Assembly (NCBI RefSeq): GCF_025506275.1
Contig: NZ_QYCP01000072.1
Coordinates: 1 to 57,246 of the forward strand
Direction: 5' to 3'
Source: Brevibacterium permense
GTDB lineage: Bacteria; Actinomycetota; Actinomycetes; Actinomycetales; Brevibacteriaceae
DNA length: 57,246 nucleotides
Positions 8,118 through 17,366 of this stretch are shown here, one piece after another (the first letter of the stretch is position 1; each line of letters begins with the position of its first letter). A program made the translations under genes and the position numbers. Below the pieces are notes generated by a model. That model saw only the letters and a list, made by a program, of their open reading frames with translations. It did no database searches and was not told where the DNA came from.

Positions 8118-9131
8118 TCACTTCTCCTTCGAAGTCTCAGAGTCATCGGCTGCCGATCCGGTGGAGTCGCTGGTGTAGGGCAGGCGGGAGTCGAATTCGA
8201 GCGCCTCCCACTCCTCGCGCACCCAGCCGTGGGCGGGGTCGTCGCTGATGAGCCACACGCGTTCCTCGTCGGGTCCGGCCATGACGTTGAGGTAGTAGTT
8301 GTCGTAGCCGGGGGCGGCCGCCAGCGGACCGTGGTAGCCGTAGGGGACGAGCGCGATATCGCCGGTGCGCACCGTCGCCGAGGTGGTGATCTCTCCCGCG
8401 CCCGACGAGTAGGTCGAGAACAGGGAGAACGGATCGGCCTCTGCCGGAGCTTTCGATCCCCGGGAGACCGCTGTCTCGAAGTAGTAGATCTCCTCGAGTC
8501 GGGACTCGGAGCCCGGGATCGCCTCGTCGTGCTTGTGCGGGGGATAGGACGACCAGTTGCCGCCGGGAGTGATGACCTCGCAGGCGATGATCTTCACGCA
8601 GTCGAGCCCGGCAGGGGTCGCGAAGTTGTGGACCTGGCGACTCGAGATCCCCGATCCGCGCAGTTCGACGGGAACCTCGGCGGCGGGCAATAACTGGACA
8701 GGGCGAGTCTCGGTGGTGGGCGCCTCGGCGATGGCGATCCGACCGGCGGTCGAGGACAGGGTCGCGCGCGCTCCTGTGGGCAGGTAGAGGCAGTCGGCAG
8801 GGCCGTGGAAGACCGAGGCCCGACCGGTCAGCGACTGGCTGCCGGCGCTGCCGTCGGACAGTGTGTATTCGACAGTGAAGGATTCACCGGCGAGGGGGAC
8901 GAGGACCCGTTCGACCGCGACTGCCGGCAGGTCGATGGAGGTGGGGTTCTGCTCATTGGGCGAGGCGGCCAGGTCCGCGCGCGGTGCGGACGGGATGGCG
9001 AGCGCGGAGACGTCGCCCAAGGTCACGGACCGGAATCCGGTGTGAGCCCAGCCGTCGATATCGGCGTCGACGACGGAGTCGAAACCATCGCGAGCGAGGC
9101 GGCCGGCAGGGTGGAACCATTCGTTGATCAT
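8118..9131 (-). CDS. iolB: 5-deoxy-glucuronate isomerase
   Basis: 337 residues, bicupin fold. The C-terminal cupin has SYPPHKHDEAIPGSESRLEE and the following YYFE, which supply the His/His/Glu metal ligands of IolB, and GYHGPLAAAPGYDNYYLNVM near the end is typical. It isomerises 5-deoxy-glucuronate to 5-dehydro-2-deoxy-gluconate, the IolC substrate. The gene begins three bases after the stop of the aldolase-like gene and ends one base before iolD, consistent with one polycistronic message. Confidence 0.95.
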   Translation of the reverse strand: MINEWFHPAGRLARDGFDSVVDADIDGWAHTGFRSVTLGDVSALAIPSAPRADLAASPNEQNPTSIDLPAVAVERVLVPLAGESFTVEYTLSDGSAGSQSLTGRASVFHGPADCLYLPTGARATLSSTAGRIAIAEAPTTETRPVQLLPAAEVPVELRGSGISSRQVHNFATPAGLDCVKIIACEVITPGGNWSSYPPHKHDEAIPGSESRLEEIYYFETAVSRGSKAPAEADPFSLFSTYSSGAGEITTSATVRTGDIALVPYGYHGPLAAAPGYDNYYLNVMAGPDEERVWLISDDPAHGWVREEWEALEFDSRLPYTSDSTGSAADDSETSKEK

Positions 9132-9134
9132 GCC

Positions 9135-10094
9135 TCAGATCCTCTCCTGTCCGTGCACGAGCGCGGCGGCGCGGTCGACGGCCGAGATGACGTCTCCGTC
9201 GGCGGGATAGATGATCGAACGACCGATGACGAGCCCGCGCACGCCGGGCAGGGCAAGCGCGTTCTCCCAGCTGCGGAAGGTCGCCTCGGGGTCGTCCGAG
9301 CGCTCGCCGCCGAGGAGGAGCGTCGGCAGCGTGGTCGCGGCCATGACCCTTTCCATGTCGTCGACGACGGGGATCTTCAGCCACGTATGAGTCGAGGTGG
9401 CGCCGAGCCCCTGAGCGATGCCGATCGAGTTGATGACCGCTTCGGGGGTGAGTCGGTTGCGCACCTTTCCGTCGACCCATTCGTTCATGAACGGTTCGAG
9501 CATGACGGGAATCCCCGCTTCGGCGCAGGCATCGACGGCGCGGGCATTCGCTTCGAGCGCCGAGGCGGTGGCTGGGTCGCCGAGGTTGATGCGTAGCAGA
9601 GTCTTCGCGAGGTCGATGCCGTCGCGAGCCATCTGTTCCACGGAATGTCCGGTGAAGCGGTCGTCGATCTCGAAGGACGACCCGGCGAGGCCCCCACGGT
9701 TCATGGAACCGACGGCAAGTTTGCCGTCGAGGTGGCCGAGGAAGGCGAGGTCGTCGAGGATTTCCGCGGTTGCGAGCACTCCGTCGACGCCGGGGCGTGA
9801 GAGTGCGGTGGCCAGGCGGGTGACGAGTTCGGCTCGGTCGGCCATCGCCAGGGCGTCGTCGCCGACCTTCATGGCTCCGCGGGCCGGGTGATCGGCGGCG
9901 ACGATGAAGAGGCGGGAATCATCGCCGGCGATGGTGCGGCGGGAGCGGGACTGCCAGGCGTGGGTGATCGCGCCGGGGTCGGTGAAGCGGGCCTCACGGA
10001 GTGCGGCGACGGCATCGGCGCTCACGATGGGACTCGGGGCCGTTGAGGCGGAAGCCGTGGTCGGGGTCTGTGCGGTGGTGGCGTCGGTGGTCAC
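9135..10094 (-). CDS. Cgl0159-type (beta/alpha)8 protein, probable DKG-phosphate aldolase
   Basis: 319 residues, with a Thr/Ala/Pro-rich N-terminal 25 residues. The core FIVAADHPARGAMKVG, LAVGSMNRGGLAG, LEPFMNEW, THTWLKIPVVDDM (Schiff-base-type Lys) and LLLGGERSDDPEATFRSW are those of the aldolase-like barrel found beside iolC in C. glutamicum (Cgl0159 family, often labelled deoxyribose-phosphate aldolase). With no other iolJ candidate in the window, I infer that it splits 5-dehydro-2-deoxygluconate 6-phosphate to dihydroxyacetone phosphate and malonate semialdehyde. A GTG start overlaps the iolC stop by 4 nt. Confidence 0.8.
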   Translation of the reverse strand: MTTDATTAQTPTTASASTAPSPIVSADAVAALREARFTDPGAITHAWQSRSRRTIAGDDSRLFIVAADHPARGAMKVGDDALAMADRAELVTRLATALSRPGVDGVLATAEILDDLAFLGHLDGKLAVGSMNRGGLAGSSFEIDDRFTGHSVEQMARDGIDLAKTLLRINLGDPATASALEANARAVDACAEAGIPVMLEPFMNEWVDGKVRNRLTPEAVINSIGIAQGLGATSTHTWLKIPVVDDMERVMAATTLPTLLLGGERSDDPEATFRSWENALALPGVRGLVIGRSIIYPADGDVISAVDRAAALVHGQERI

Positions 10095-11107
10095 GAGCGG
10101 TCCCCCTTCGCACCGGCCCCGACGGCGGCGGAGTCGGTGGGTTCACCGATGACGGCGGTGATCTCCTCGGCGGTCGGCATCGCGGTCGAGCATTCGCGGC
10201 GCGTGGCGACGATGGCGCCGGCGACATTGGCGAAGCGCAGCAGGTACTCGAGGTCCCATCCGGCGAGCAGACCTCGGCACAGAGCACCTCCGAAGCCGTC
10301 TCCGGCGCCGAGGCCGTTGACGACCTGGACGGGATAGGGCGGGACTTCGACGCGCTCGTCTGCGGTCTTCGCGAGAACTCCCTTCGGCCCCTGCTTGACG
10401 ATCGCGAGTTCGACCCCGCGCTCGAGCAGGGCATCGGCTGCGCGTTCGGGGTCTGTCTCGCCGACGGCGATCTCGCACTCTTCGCGGTTGCCGACGGCCA
10501 CGGTGACGTGCTCGAGGGCACGGGCCACCTCGGTGTGAGCGACTTCTGGAGAATCCCAGAACATCGGGCGGTAGTCGAGGTCGAGGACGGTGTGCTCGGC
10601 ACGGCCTCGGGCAGCCCACGCGGCGTGGTGAGTTCCGCGGCTGGGTTCGACGCTCAGCCCGGTGACGGTGGCCCAGAAGATCTTCGCCGAGGCGATCGCA
10701 TCACGGTCGAGGTCTGCTTCGGTGAGGTCGAGGTCCGGGGCTTTGGGATCGCGGTAGAAGTAGAGCGGGAAATCATCGGGTGGGAAGATCTCGCAGAAGG
10801 TCACAGGGGTGTTGAAGGCTGGGTTCGTGGTGACCCAGCGGTTGTCGACGCCGAGGCGGGCGACCTCATTGCGGAGGTACCGGCCGAAGGGATCGTCGCC
10901 GGTAGCGGTGATGATGGCGGAGTCGACGCCGTGCTTGGCGGCAGCGACCGCGACGTTCGTGGCCGAGCCGCCGAGGTACTTGCCGAAGGACTCGACGTCC
11001 TCGAGGCCGACGGAGTCCTGGAGGGGATAGATATCGACGCCGATGCGCCCGATGGTGATGAGGTCGAACGGTTCGGTGCGAGGTGCCGGGGTCGGCGAGG
11101 AGGTCAT
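10091..11107 (-). CDS. iolC: 5-dehydro-2-deoxygluconokinase
   Basis: 338 residues, PfkB (ribokinase) fold. ITIGRIGVDIYPLQ at the N-terminus, GKYLGGSATNVAVAAAKHG (first PfkB signature) and VVNGLGAGDGFGGALCRGLL (second signature with catalytic Asp in GAGD) are intact. It phosphorylates 5-dehydro-2-deoxygluconate. It is the first gene of the iol operon, starting at ATG 11107, about 60 bp downstream of a pair of operator-like palindromes. The C-terminal aldolase domain found fused to some proteobacterial IolC proteins is absent and is provided by the next gene. Confidence 0.95.
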   Translation of the reverse strand: MTSSPTPAPRTEPFDLITIGRIGVDIYPLQDSVGLEDVESFGKYLGGSATNVAVAAAKHGVDSAIITATGDDPFGRYLRNEVARLGVDNRWVTTNPAFNTPVTFCEIFPPDDFPLYFYRDPKAPDLDLTEADLDRDAIASAKIFWATVTGLSVEPSRGTHHAAWAARGRAEHTVLDLDYRPMFWDSPEVAHTEVARALEHVTVAVGNREECEIAVGETDPERAADALLERGVELAIVKQGPKGVLAKTADERVEVPPYPVQVVNGLGAGDGFGGALCRGLLAGWDLEYLLRFANVAGAIVATRRECSTAMPTAEEITAVIGEPTDSAAVGAGAKGDRS

Positions 11108-11150
11108 GAGGAGCCATCCTTCTCTACGGCGGCGATGCCGTAACGATTAT

Positions 11151-11179
11151 TTGTTAGGACAAAGTATTTGTCATGACAA
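11151..11179. promoter_or_regulatory. iolC: Paired GntR-type operators upstream of iolC
   Basis: TTGTTAGGACAA (11151) and the perfect palindrome TTGTCATGACAA (11168) lie 17 bp centre to centre in the 183-bp gap before iolC. On the minus strand TTGTCA of the second site could be a -35, with TAACAA 17 bases on as a weak -10, so a bound repressor would mask the promoter. The same motif recurs before the dehydrogenase gene at 14398. Confidence 0.75.
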
Positions 11180-11290
11180 TAGCATTGTTCGTGGGCGCCG
11201 TCACCCTCTGATCCGAAAATTTTCGCGGGGTGGGTACGGCGGTGACGCGCGGGTGTGACGGCGCGGCAGCGCGATGCAGACAGGCGCGCC

Positions 11291-12058
11291 TCAGCGTGAG
11301 ACGAGAGTCGTTTCGAAGGAGTAGAGGTCCGGTCGGTAGCAGTGGTCGCCCCACTCGATGATGTTGCCGGAATGATCGAGGGCTGTGCGGTTCATCGTCA
11401 GCAGGGGAGAGCCCGGATCGATCTGGAGCAGCTCCGCCTCGGTGTCCTCCGCAGCCTTCGCGCCGATGCGCTGCTGGGCGATCGAGAATACGACGCCGCG
11501 CGAGCGCAGGGTCGCGTATAGTCCCGTGCTCACGAGTTCGTCGGCGGTGATGTCGGTGAAGGGCGCGGGAAGCACGTTGTGCAGCACTGCCAAGGGCGTC
11601 GTTCCGACAATGCGCAGGCGACGCAGGTGGAGGCTGGGGGTGCCGATGGGCACGCTGAGCCGTTCGGCGGTGTCGGAATCGGCGGCCTCGACGCGGTGGG
11701 ACAGAACGACGGTCGAGGGCGGGTTCCCGGACTTCTCGAGGTCTTCGAAGAGGCTCGTAAGGTCGACGGGGCGGGCGACCGGTCGCTGGATGACCTGGGT
11801 GCCGATGCCGCGCCGGCGCACAAGCAGCCCTTTGTCGACGAGGTCCTGGATGGCCTGTCGGATGGTCGGTCGCGACAGGCCGATGCGCTTGGCCATCGTA
11901 ACTTCGTTCTCGAACCGAGTTCCGGCCACAAGTTCGCCGGTCGCGATCGCTGCCTCGAGTTTGCGGGCGATCTGGACATAGAGCGGCACGGCTCCGGGGG
12001 AGCGGTCGAGGGGACCGAAGAACTCCGCGGGGAGTTCGGTCTCGGGTTCGCGTGCCAT
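11291..12058 (-). CDS. GntR-family (HutC-type) regulator of the inositol genes
   Basis: 255 residues. The N-terminal winged helix includes IARKLEAAIATGELVAGTRF, MAKRIGLSRPTIRQAIQDL and the wing GLLVRRRGIGTQVI; the C-terminal UTRA ligand domain follows (LHLRRLRIVGTTPLAVLHN to IIEWGDHCYRPDLYSFE). Start at ATG 12058 behind CAGGAG; an open frame extends far upstream without a ribosome site. It lies on the same strand between the isomerase gene and iolC, with operators upstream of each transcription unit, so it probably represses both and itself, induced by an inositol intermediate. The inducer is not visible from sequence. Confidence 0.88.
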   Translation of the reverse strand: MAREPETELPAEFFGPLDRSPGAVPLYVQIARKLEAAIATGELVAGTRFENEVTMAKRIGLSRPTIRQAIQDLVDKGLLVRRRGIGTQVIQRPVARPVDLTSLFEDLEKSGNPPSTVVLSHRVEAADSDTAERLSVPIGTPSLHLRRLRIVGTTPLAVLHNVLPAPFTDITADELVSTGLYATLRSRGVVFSIAQQRIGAKAAEDTEAELLQIDPGSPLLTMNRTALDHSGNIIEWGDHCYRPDLYSFETTLVSR

Positions 12059-12109
12059 AGGCTCCTGCCTCGTCGGGGGATCTGACTCGAGCTTACTCGG
12101 CCAGGCGGG

Positions 12110-12149
12110 GTCCGGGGGCGGTGACCCGCGCGGGTCACCGCCCCCGGAC
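12110..12149. terminator. Perfect 40-bp palindrome
   Basis: Two 20-base arms (GTCCGGGGGCGGTGACCCGC and its exact complement) meet with no spacer, between the isomerase stop and the GntR start. As RNA this gives a very stable GC hairpin without a U tract. It could terminate or attenuate read-through from the dehydrogenase/isomerase pair into the regulator gene, or form a cruciform. Confidence 0.6.
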
Positions 12150-12227
12150 TGGGCGCATCGCTGTCGCTCGGACGTGATGCACTGTGCGGGGATCGCCCGT
12201 CGCACTGGGGTCGACTGTGCTGCGGAC

Positions 12228-13217
12228 TCACACGTTGTGCGCGGCCGTGAGCAGCACCTTGGCGGCGGTCTGCAGTCCTTCGATCCGTCCGAGGGACTCG
12301 TCCTCGTGTTCGATGTGCACGGCCATATTCGGATCGACTCGGGCCAGCGCGGCGACGAATCGGTTCCAGAAGTCCTGGTCGTGGCCTTTGCCGAGCGCCA
12401 CGAAATCCCATGCGGAGCCTTCGGGCCATGCGCTGATCGCCGCCCCGCCGCGGATGTTCGTGATCCGGTCTCCGGTGAAGCGGGTGTGGCGGTCGTCGAG
12501 GACGCCGTGGATCCTCGCGGCGTCGTTGATGCGCACGTCCTTGGCCGCGGCGTGGACGACGAGCTCGCCGAGGTGGTCGACCGCAGCGACCGGATCGATG
12601 CCCTGCCAGAAGAGGTGGGAGGGGTCCATCTCCGCACCGAGGTTCGTCGCGCCGATGGTCTCGACGAGGCGTTCGAGCGTGGCTGGGTTGAAGACGAGGT
12701 TGTGCGGGTGCATCTCGATCGCTATCTGCACGCCGTTGTCGGCGGCGAGCCGGTCGAGCTCACGCCAGACCGGAGCCGCGGCCTCCCACTGGGCATCGCG
12801 TATGTCGAGGAGAGAAGACTCCCAGGGGTTGACGATCCAACTCGGCGTCGTCGCGGACGAGTCCGCCCCCGGCAGTCCCGACATCGTCACGACGCGGGTC
12901 TGCCCGAGACGATCCGCGACCTTGATCGCTCGCTCGATGTCGGACAGAGTCGGAGGACCGATCTCCGGATTGGGATGGAGGGGATTGCCGTTGGCGTTGA
13001 GGCCCGCCAGCTCGACCCCTGCCTCGGCGAAGACGCCGAGGTAGTCATCACGAGCAGCGTCCGAGGTGAGGATGTCGTCGATCGTGGGCATATGGATGGG
13101 CGGGAGGAACCCGCCGACGTTGATCTCGGCTGCGTCGAGTCCGAGCTCCTTGATGACGGTGAGTGCTTCGGGCAGCGGTCGATCGTGGAGGATGGCCGTG
13201 TACACGCCGTACTTCAT
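12228..13217 (-). CDS. Sugar phosphate isomerase/epimerase-like TIM-barrel protein
   Basis: 329 residues, AP endonuclase 2-type barrel. It opens MKYGVYTAILHDRPLPEAL; metal-site segments include AAEINVGGF, IAIEMHPHNLVFN, LGAEMDPSHLFWQG (Glu/Asp/His), VVHAAAKDV and VHIEHEDES, which look complete. It is distinct from IolE and IolH and pairs with the upstream Gfo/Idh gene by a 4-nt ATGA overlap. Such pairs often handle inositol stereoisomers or related polyols; substrate unknown. The operator motif upstream of the pair links it to the inositol regulator. Confidence 0.8.
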   Translation of the reverse strand: MKYGVYTAILHDRPLPEALTVIKELGLDAAEINVGGFLPPIHMPTIDDILTSDAARDDYLGVFAEAGVELAGLNANGNPLHPNPEIGPPTLSDIERAIKVADRLGQTRVVTMSGLPGADSSATTPSWIVNPWESSLLDIRDAQWEAAAPVWRELDRLAADNGVQIAIEMHPHNLVFNPATLERLVETIGATNLGAEMDPSHLFWQGIDPVAAVDHLGELVVHAAAKDVRINDAARIHGVLDDRHTRFTGDRITNIRGGAAISAWPEGSAWDFVALGKGHDQDFWNRFVAALARVDPNMAVHIEHEDESLGRIEGLQTAAKVLLTAAHNV

Positions 13218-14398
13218 GCTGCGACCTCCTTCGCGGCTCCGTTGTCGCCAGCCGAAGCGATGACGGCGTCACGGACCTGGAGCGCGTGCAGGCCCTCCGA
13301 GAAGTGGGCACAGCGCGGTAGGGAATCAGCCTGAGGGCGACCAGCGACCTCGTCGAGGAAGGCGCGCGCTTGGAAGACGAAGCCGTCGTTCTGGCCGACA
13401 CCGACACCGGGAGCGGCCATGGCGAGACCGTCGGCGATATAGGGGTGTTCGGGGCCGAGTTGGATCGTCGTCAGTCCGGTCGCGGCGTGCCCGTCGACGG
13501 TCTGGTTGAGCACGATCTGGCCCGGGAAGCGGAAGTCGAAGCTGGCCGAGCCGTTGGTGCAGAAGACTTCGACGCCGAGGCTGTTGGGATGGCCTGCGGC
13601 GATGCGGGAGACCTGGAGGACGCCGGATCCGGTGGGGAATTCGACGCCGAAGGCAGCGTAGTCGTCATTGCCGACAGGCTCGAATTCGTCGCTGACTTCG
13701 ACATGGTCGTGGCCGACGACGTGGCCGAGCGGCAGCGGGCGGGAGGTGATCGCGGTGTGGAAGCGACCGCCCGAGACCGAGCTGATGGGGCCGGCGAGGA
13801 ATTCGACGGTGTCGGTCAGGTGGCTGCCGACGTCAGCGAGTGCGCCGCTGCCGAGCTCGCCTTTGTAGCGCCAACTCATCGGGGCTGTGGGGGAGCAGGC
13901 ATAGTCCGTCCAGTACCAGGCGTTGACGTGGTGGACCTCGCCGAGGGTGCCGTCATTGATGAGGTCTCGGATGGCGGCCAGGCCGGGAGAGCGACGGTAG
14001 GTGAAGCCGAGGCGGGCGATCGAAGCGGCGCTGTCGGCGGCGGCGACCATGGCGCGAGCGTCATCGACGGTGTCGGTCAGGGGCTTTTCGCAGAGGACAT
14101 GCTTGCCGGCTGCGAGCAGCGCCTCGACGATCTCCTTGTGGAGTGAGTTCGCGACGACGACGCTGACGATGTCGATATCGTCAGCATTGACGATGTTCTG
14201 CCAGTCCGTGTCGTGGCGGGAGAAGCCGTATCGGGCGGCCGTGGCGGCGGCGAGATCGCCTGCGAGGTCGCAGACGGAGACGAGTTCGAGTTCCGGCAGT
14301 TCGCCGGTGCCGACTGTGGGGGCGGCGCGCCAGGCCGAAGCGTGGGCTCGACCGGCCATTCCGGCTCCGATGACAGCGATTCCGAGGCGCTGCGGCAT
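13214..14398 (-). CDS. Gfo/Idh/MocA-family dehydrogenase
   Basis: 394 residues. The N-terminal Rossmann motif IAVIGAGMAGRAHASAWR, VLCEKPLTD (family Lys) and GSHLTDTVEFL (catalytic Asp/His region) are intact, with a C-terminal domain ending in DGFVFQARAFLDEVAGR. Longer than IolG and with different details, so it probably oxidises another polyol or inositol isomer; substrate unknown. Start ATG 14398 follows GAAGGAGAA; the open frame upstream lacks a site. First gene of a two- or three-gene unit with the isomerase and perhaps the GntR regulator, behind two operator-like palindromes. Confidence 0.85.
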   Translation of the reverse strand: MPQRLGIAVIGAGMAGRAHASAWRAAPTVGTGELPELELVSVCDLAGDLAAATAARYGFSRHDTDWQNIVNADDIDIVSVVVANSLHKEIVEALLAAGKHVLCEKPLTDTVDDARAMVAAADSAASIARLGFTYRRSPGLAAIRDLINDGTLGEVHHVNAWYWTDYACSPTAPMSWRYKGELGSGALADVGSHLTDTVEFLAGPISSVSGGRFHTAITSRPLPLGHVVGHDHVEVSDEFEPVGNDDYAAFGVEFPTGSGVLQVSRIAAGHPNSLGVEVFCTNGSASFDFRFPGQIVLNQTVDGHAATGLTTIQLGPEHPYIADGLAMAAPGVGVGQNDGFVFQARAFLDEVAGRPQADSLPRCAHFSEGLHALQVRDAVIASAGDNGAAKEVAA

Positions 14399-14516
14399 GA
14401 TGGTTCTCCTTCGAATGCAGGGGGTCGGTATTGGACGACGGGCTGTGATGCGTCCGACGGCAGGGAGGCTCGCGTGAAGCCTCTGTAGTGAAGCGGACAC
14501 CACATTACACATTTAT

Positions 14517-14574
14517 TTGTCAGGTCAAAAGAGAATTTAGCGATCAATTTGTCAGGACATGGAATCCGATTATA
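14517..14574 (-). promoter_or_regulatory. Operator pair and possible -10 upstream of the dehydrogenase gene
   Basis: TTGTCAGGTCAA (14517) and TTGTCAGGACAT (14549) repeat the motif seen before iolC, 32 bp apart. On the minus strand a TATAAT (14569-14574) stands just upstream of the second site, so the operators would overlap the transcription start. They lie 119-162 bp before the start codon, an unusually long leader. Confidence 0.65.
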
Positions 14575-14629
14575 GATCGGCCTCGGCTGGGGTATGTTGC
14601 CGGTGTGTGCGGAGTTGGCTGTCAGCCCC

Positions 14630-15436
14630 TCATCTGGCGGCGAGAACGGCCTCACGCTGTTCCGTTGACAGGCGTTTGACGGCCTCCCGGATCGTCACCC
14701 CTGAGGCCCGGTGTGCGCGGGGCAGGATCCATTCGAACACGAGGTCGGGGCGCTTATTGGATGCATCCCGCAGCACCCAGCCGATAGCTTTGCGGATGAA
14801 GAATTCCTTTTCCTCGAGCATCGCATCGGCGAATCGCGAAAACCTGTCGAAGTCGCCGCGGCCCTGCCGCAGCGGAACCAGGTGCGCCAACAGAGCCGAG
14901 CGCCGAATCCAGAAATCTCTGTCGGCCGCCCAGCGCTCGAGAACGGGGTCGAAGCCAGCGCCCCGTTCGCTCAGCGGCCCGACGAGGTCCCCGGCCAGAG
15001 GGTCGACGAGCGCCCAGGTCTTCGCCTCGCGGAGCAGGCCCTCGATGAAATCCGCATCCCCGCCGCCGAGGCGGTCCTGTGACTGGATGAGCGCCATCGT
15101 GGCCGCGGCGCGACGTTCGTGGACCGGTGTGGGGTGCCCCGTCGACCCGTCGCCCGTGTCCGTCGGTTCGGCGCTGCCGGTCGAGTCGCCCGACGATGTC
15201 GGCGCGGCCCAGAGGATTCGGGCAAGTTCGATGACCTCATCGTGGCTGAGCTTCGCCGTGCCCAGGGCGGCGCGAACGACGGCACGAGTGTCGGGCACGC
15301 TCACCCCGTAATGGAGGAGTTCGCTCTTGAGGTACGCCCTTTCCTTCTGGGCGCGATCGCTGCCGCCACGGGCGCGCAGATCTCGGTCGACCCGCTCGGC
15401 GAGGGTGTGGGCCCGGTTCCGGGAATCGGAAGTCAT
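14630..15436 (-). CDS. AlkD-like DNA alkylation repair protein
   Basis: 268 residues, all-helical HEAT-like repeats. YLKSELLHYGVSVPDTRAVV near the N-terminus, WALVDPLAG with its conserved Trp/Asp, DRDFWIRRSALLAHL and EKEFFIRKAIGWVLRDASNK are the hallmark segments of the AlkD/AlkC glycosylase fold, which excises positively charged alkylated bases. A Ser/Thr/Gly-rich insertion (about residues 80-100) is not part of the core. Start ATG 15436, weak GGAAAGA site. It is separate from the inositol genes, reading in the same direction after argG. Confidence 0.82.
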   Translation of the reverse strand: MTSDSRNRAHTLAERVDRDLRARGGSDRAQKERAYLKSELLHYGVSVPDTRAVVRAALGTAKLSHDEVIELARILWAAPTSSGDSTGSAEPTDTGDGSTGHPTPVHERRAAATMALIQSQDRLGGGDADFIEGLLREAKTWALVDPLAGDLVGPLSERGAGFDPVLERWAADRDFWIRRSALLAHLVPLRQGRGDFDRFSRFADAMLEEKEFFIRKAIGWVLRDASNKRPDLVFEWILPRAHRASGVTIREAVKRLSTEQREAVLAAR

Positions 15437-15500
15437 GGAATGATCTTTCCACGGCCCTGCGACCTGCGGGTACAGGCACTGCAAATCGCGGTGAATGCGA

Positions 15501-15560
15501 AACGGCCGGCAGGCGGACTCCTTTGATCGCGATGATCGGGGAGTGCGCCCGCCGGTCGTT
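15501..15560 (-). terminator. Long imperfect hairpin downstream of argG
   Basis: Arms of about 21 bases (15501-15521 and 15539-15560, AACGGCCGGCAGGCGGACTC pairing with a nearly complementary copy) flank a loop containing TGATCGCGATGATCG. Located between argG and the AlkD-like gene, both on the minus strand, it is the likely argG terminator; no strong T run is seen. Confidence 0.5.
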
Positions 15561-15674
15561 CTCTGCTCTCAGCCGGAGGCCGCGAGTCTCATGCTGTGCG
15601 GTGTCTCCGGAAGTTTCGGGGCCTTCGGTTCGGGGTGACTTCAGTCCTTCCGGGCCCTACGTCCGGTCAGGACC

Positions 15675-17156
<1,482 letters not shown>

Positions 17157-17190
17157 TTATGTGAATGAGGTAGTGGGCTGGTGGAGTAGA

Positions 17191-17240
17191 TAGTGGCGAA
17201 AGGTCCGATTCGGCACGCGAAAACAGACTCTTCGCCACTA
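17191..17240. repeat. Spaced inverted repeat upstream of the GNAT gene
   Basis: TAGTGGCGAA at 17191 and its exact complement TTCGCCACTA at 17231 enclose 30 bases, in the divergent gap between argG and the acetyltransferase. It could be an operator, or the ends of a small inserted element. Confidence 0.45.
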
Positions 17241-17264
17241 CGGACGGAGGCGGTCCCACAGTCC

Positions 17265-17344
17265 CGGCCCTCAGTGTCGTTCCCAAGCCTCGCCGAGGCT
17301 GCCCCGGCCCTCAGTGTCGTTCCCAATCCTCGCCGAGGCTGCCC
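17265..17344. repeat. Tandem 40-bp duplication, two copies
   Basis: Two adjacent 40-bp units (17265-17304, 17305-17344) differ at a single base (G at 17287, T at 17327). Each contains GCCTCGCCGAGGC or its variant, a short hairpin. The second unit ends 22 bp before the acetyltransferase start, so the duplication alters the spacing of whatever promoter serves it. Confidence 0.9.
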
Positions 17345-17366
17345 CGCCGATTGCTATCGTGAGTGG

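Noticed and set aside
6923..8248. 441-codon open frame on the plus strand across iolD
   Set aside because: Antisense to the ThDP-binding protein; low-complexity translation, no start signals.
10001..11143. 380-codon open frame antisense to iolC
   Set aside because: Mirror of the PfkB kinase reading frame; acidic/Gly-rich translation without motifs.
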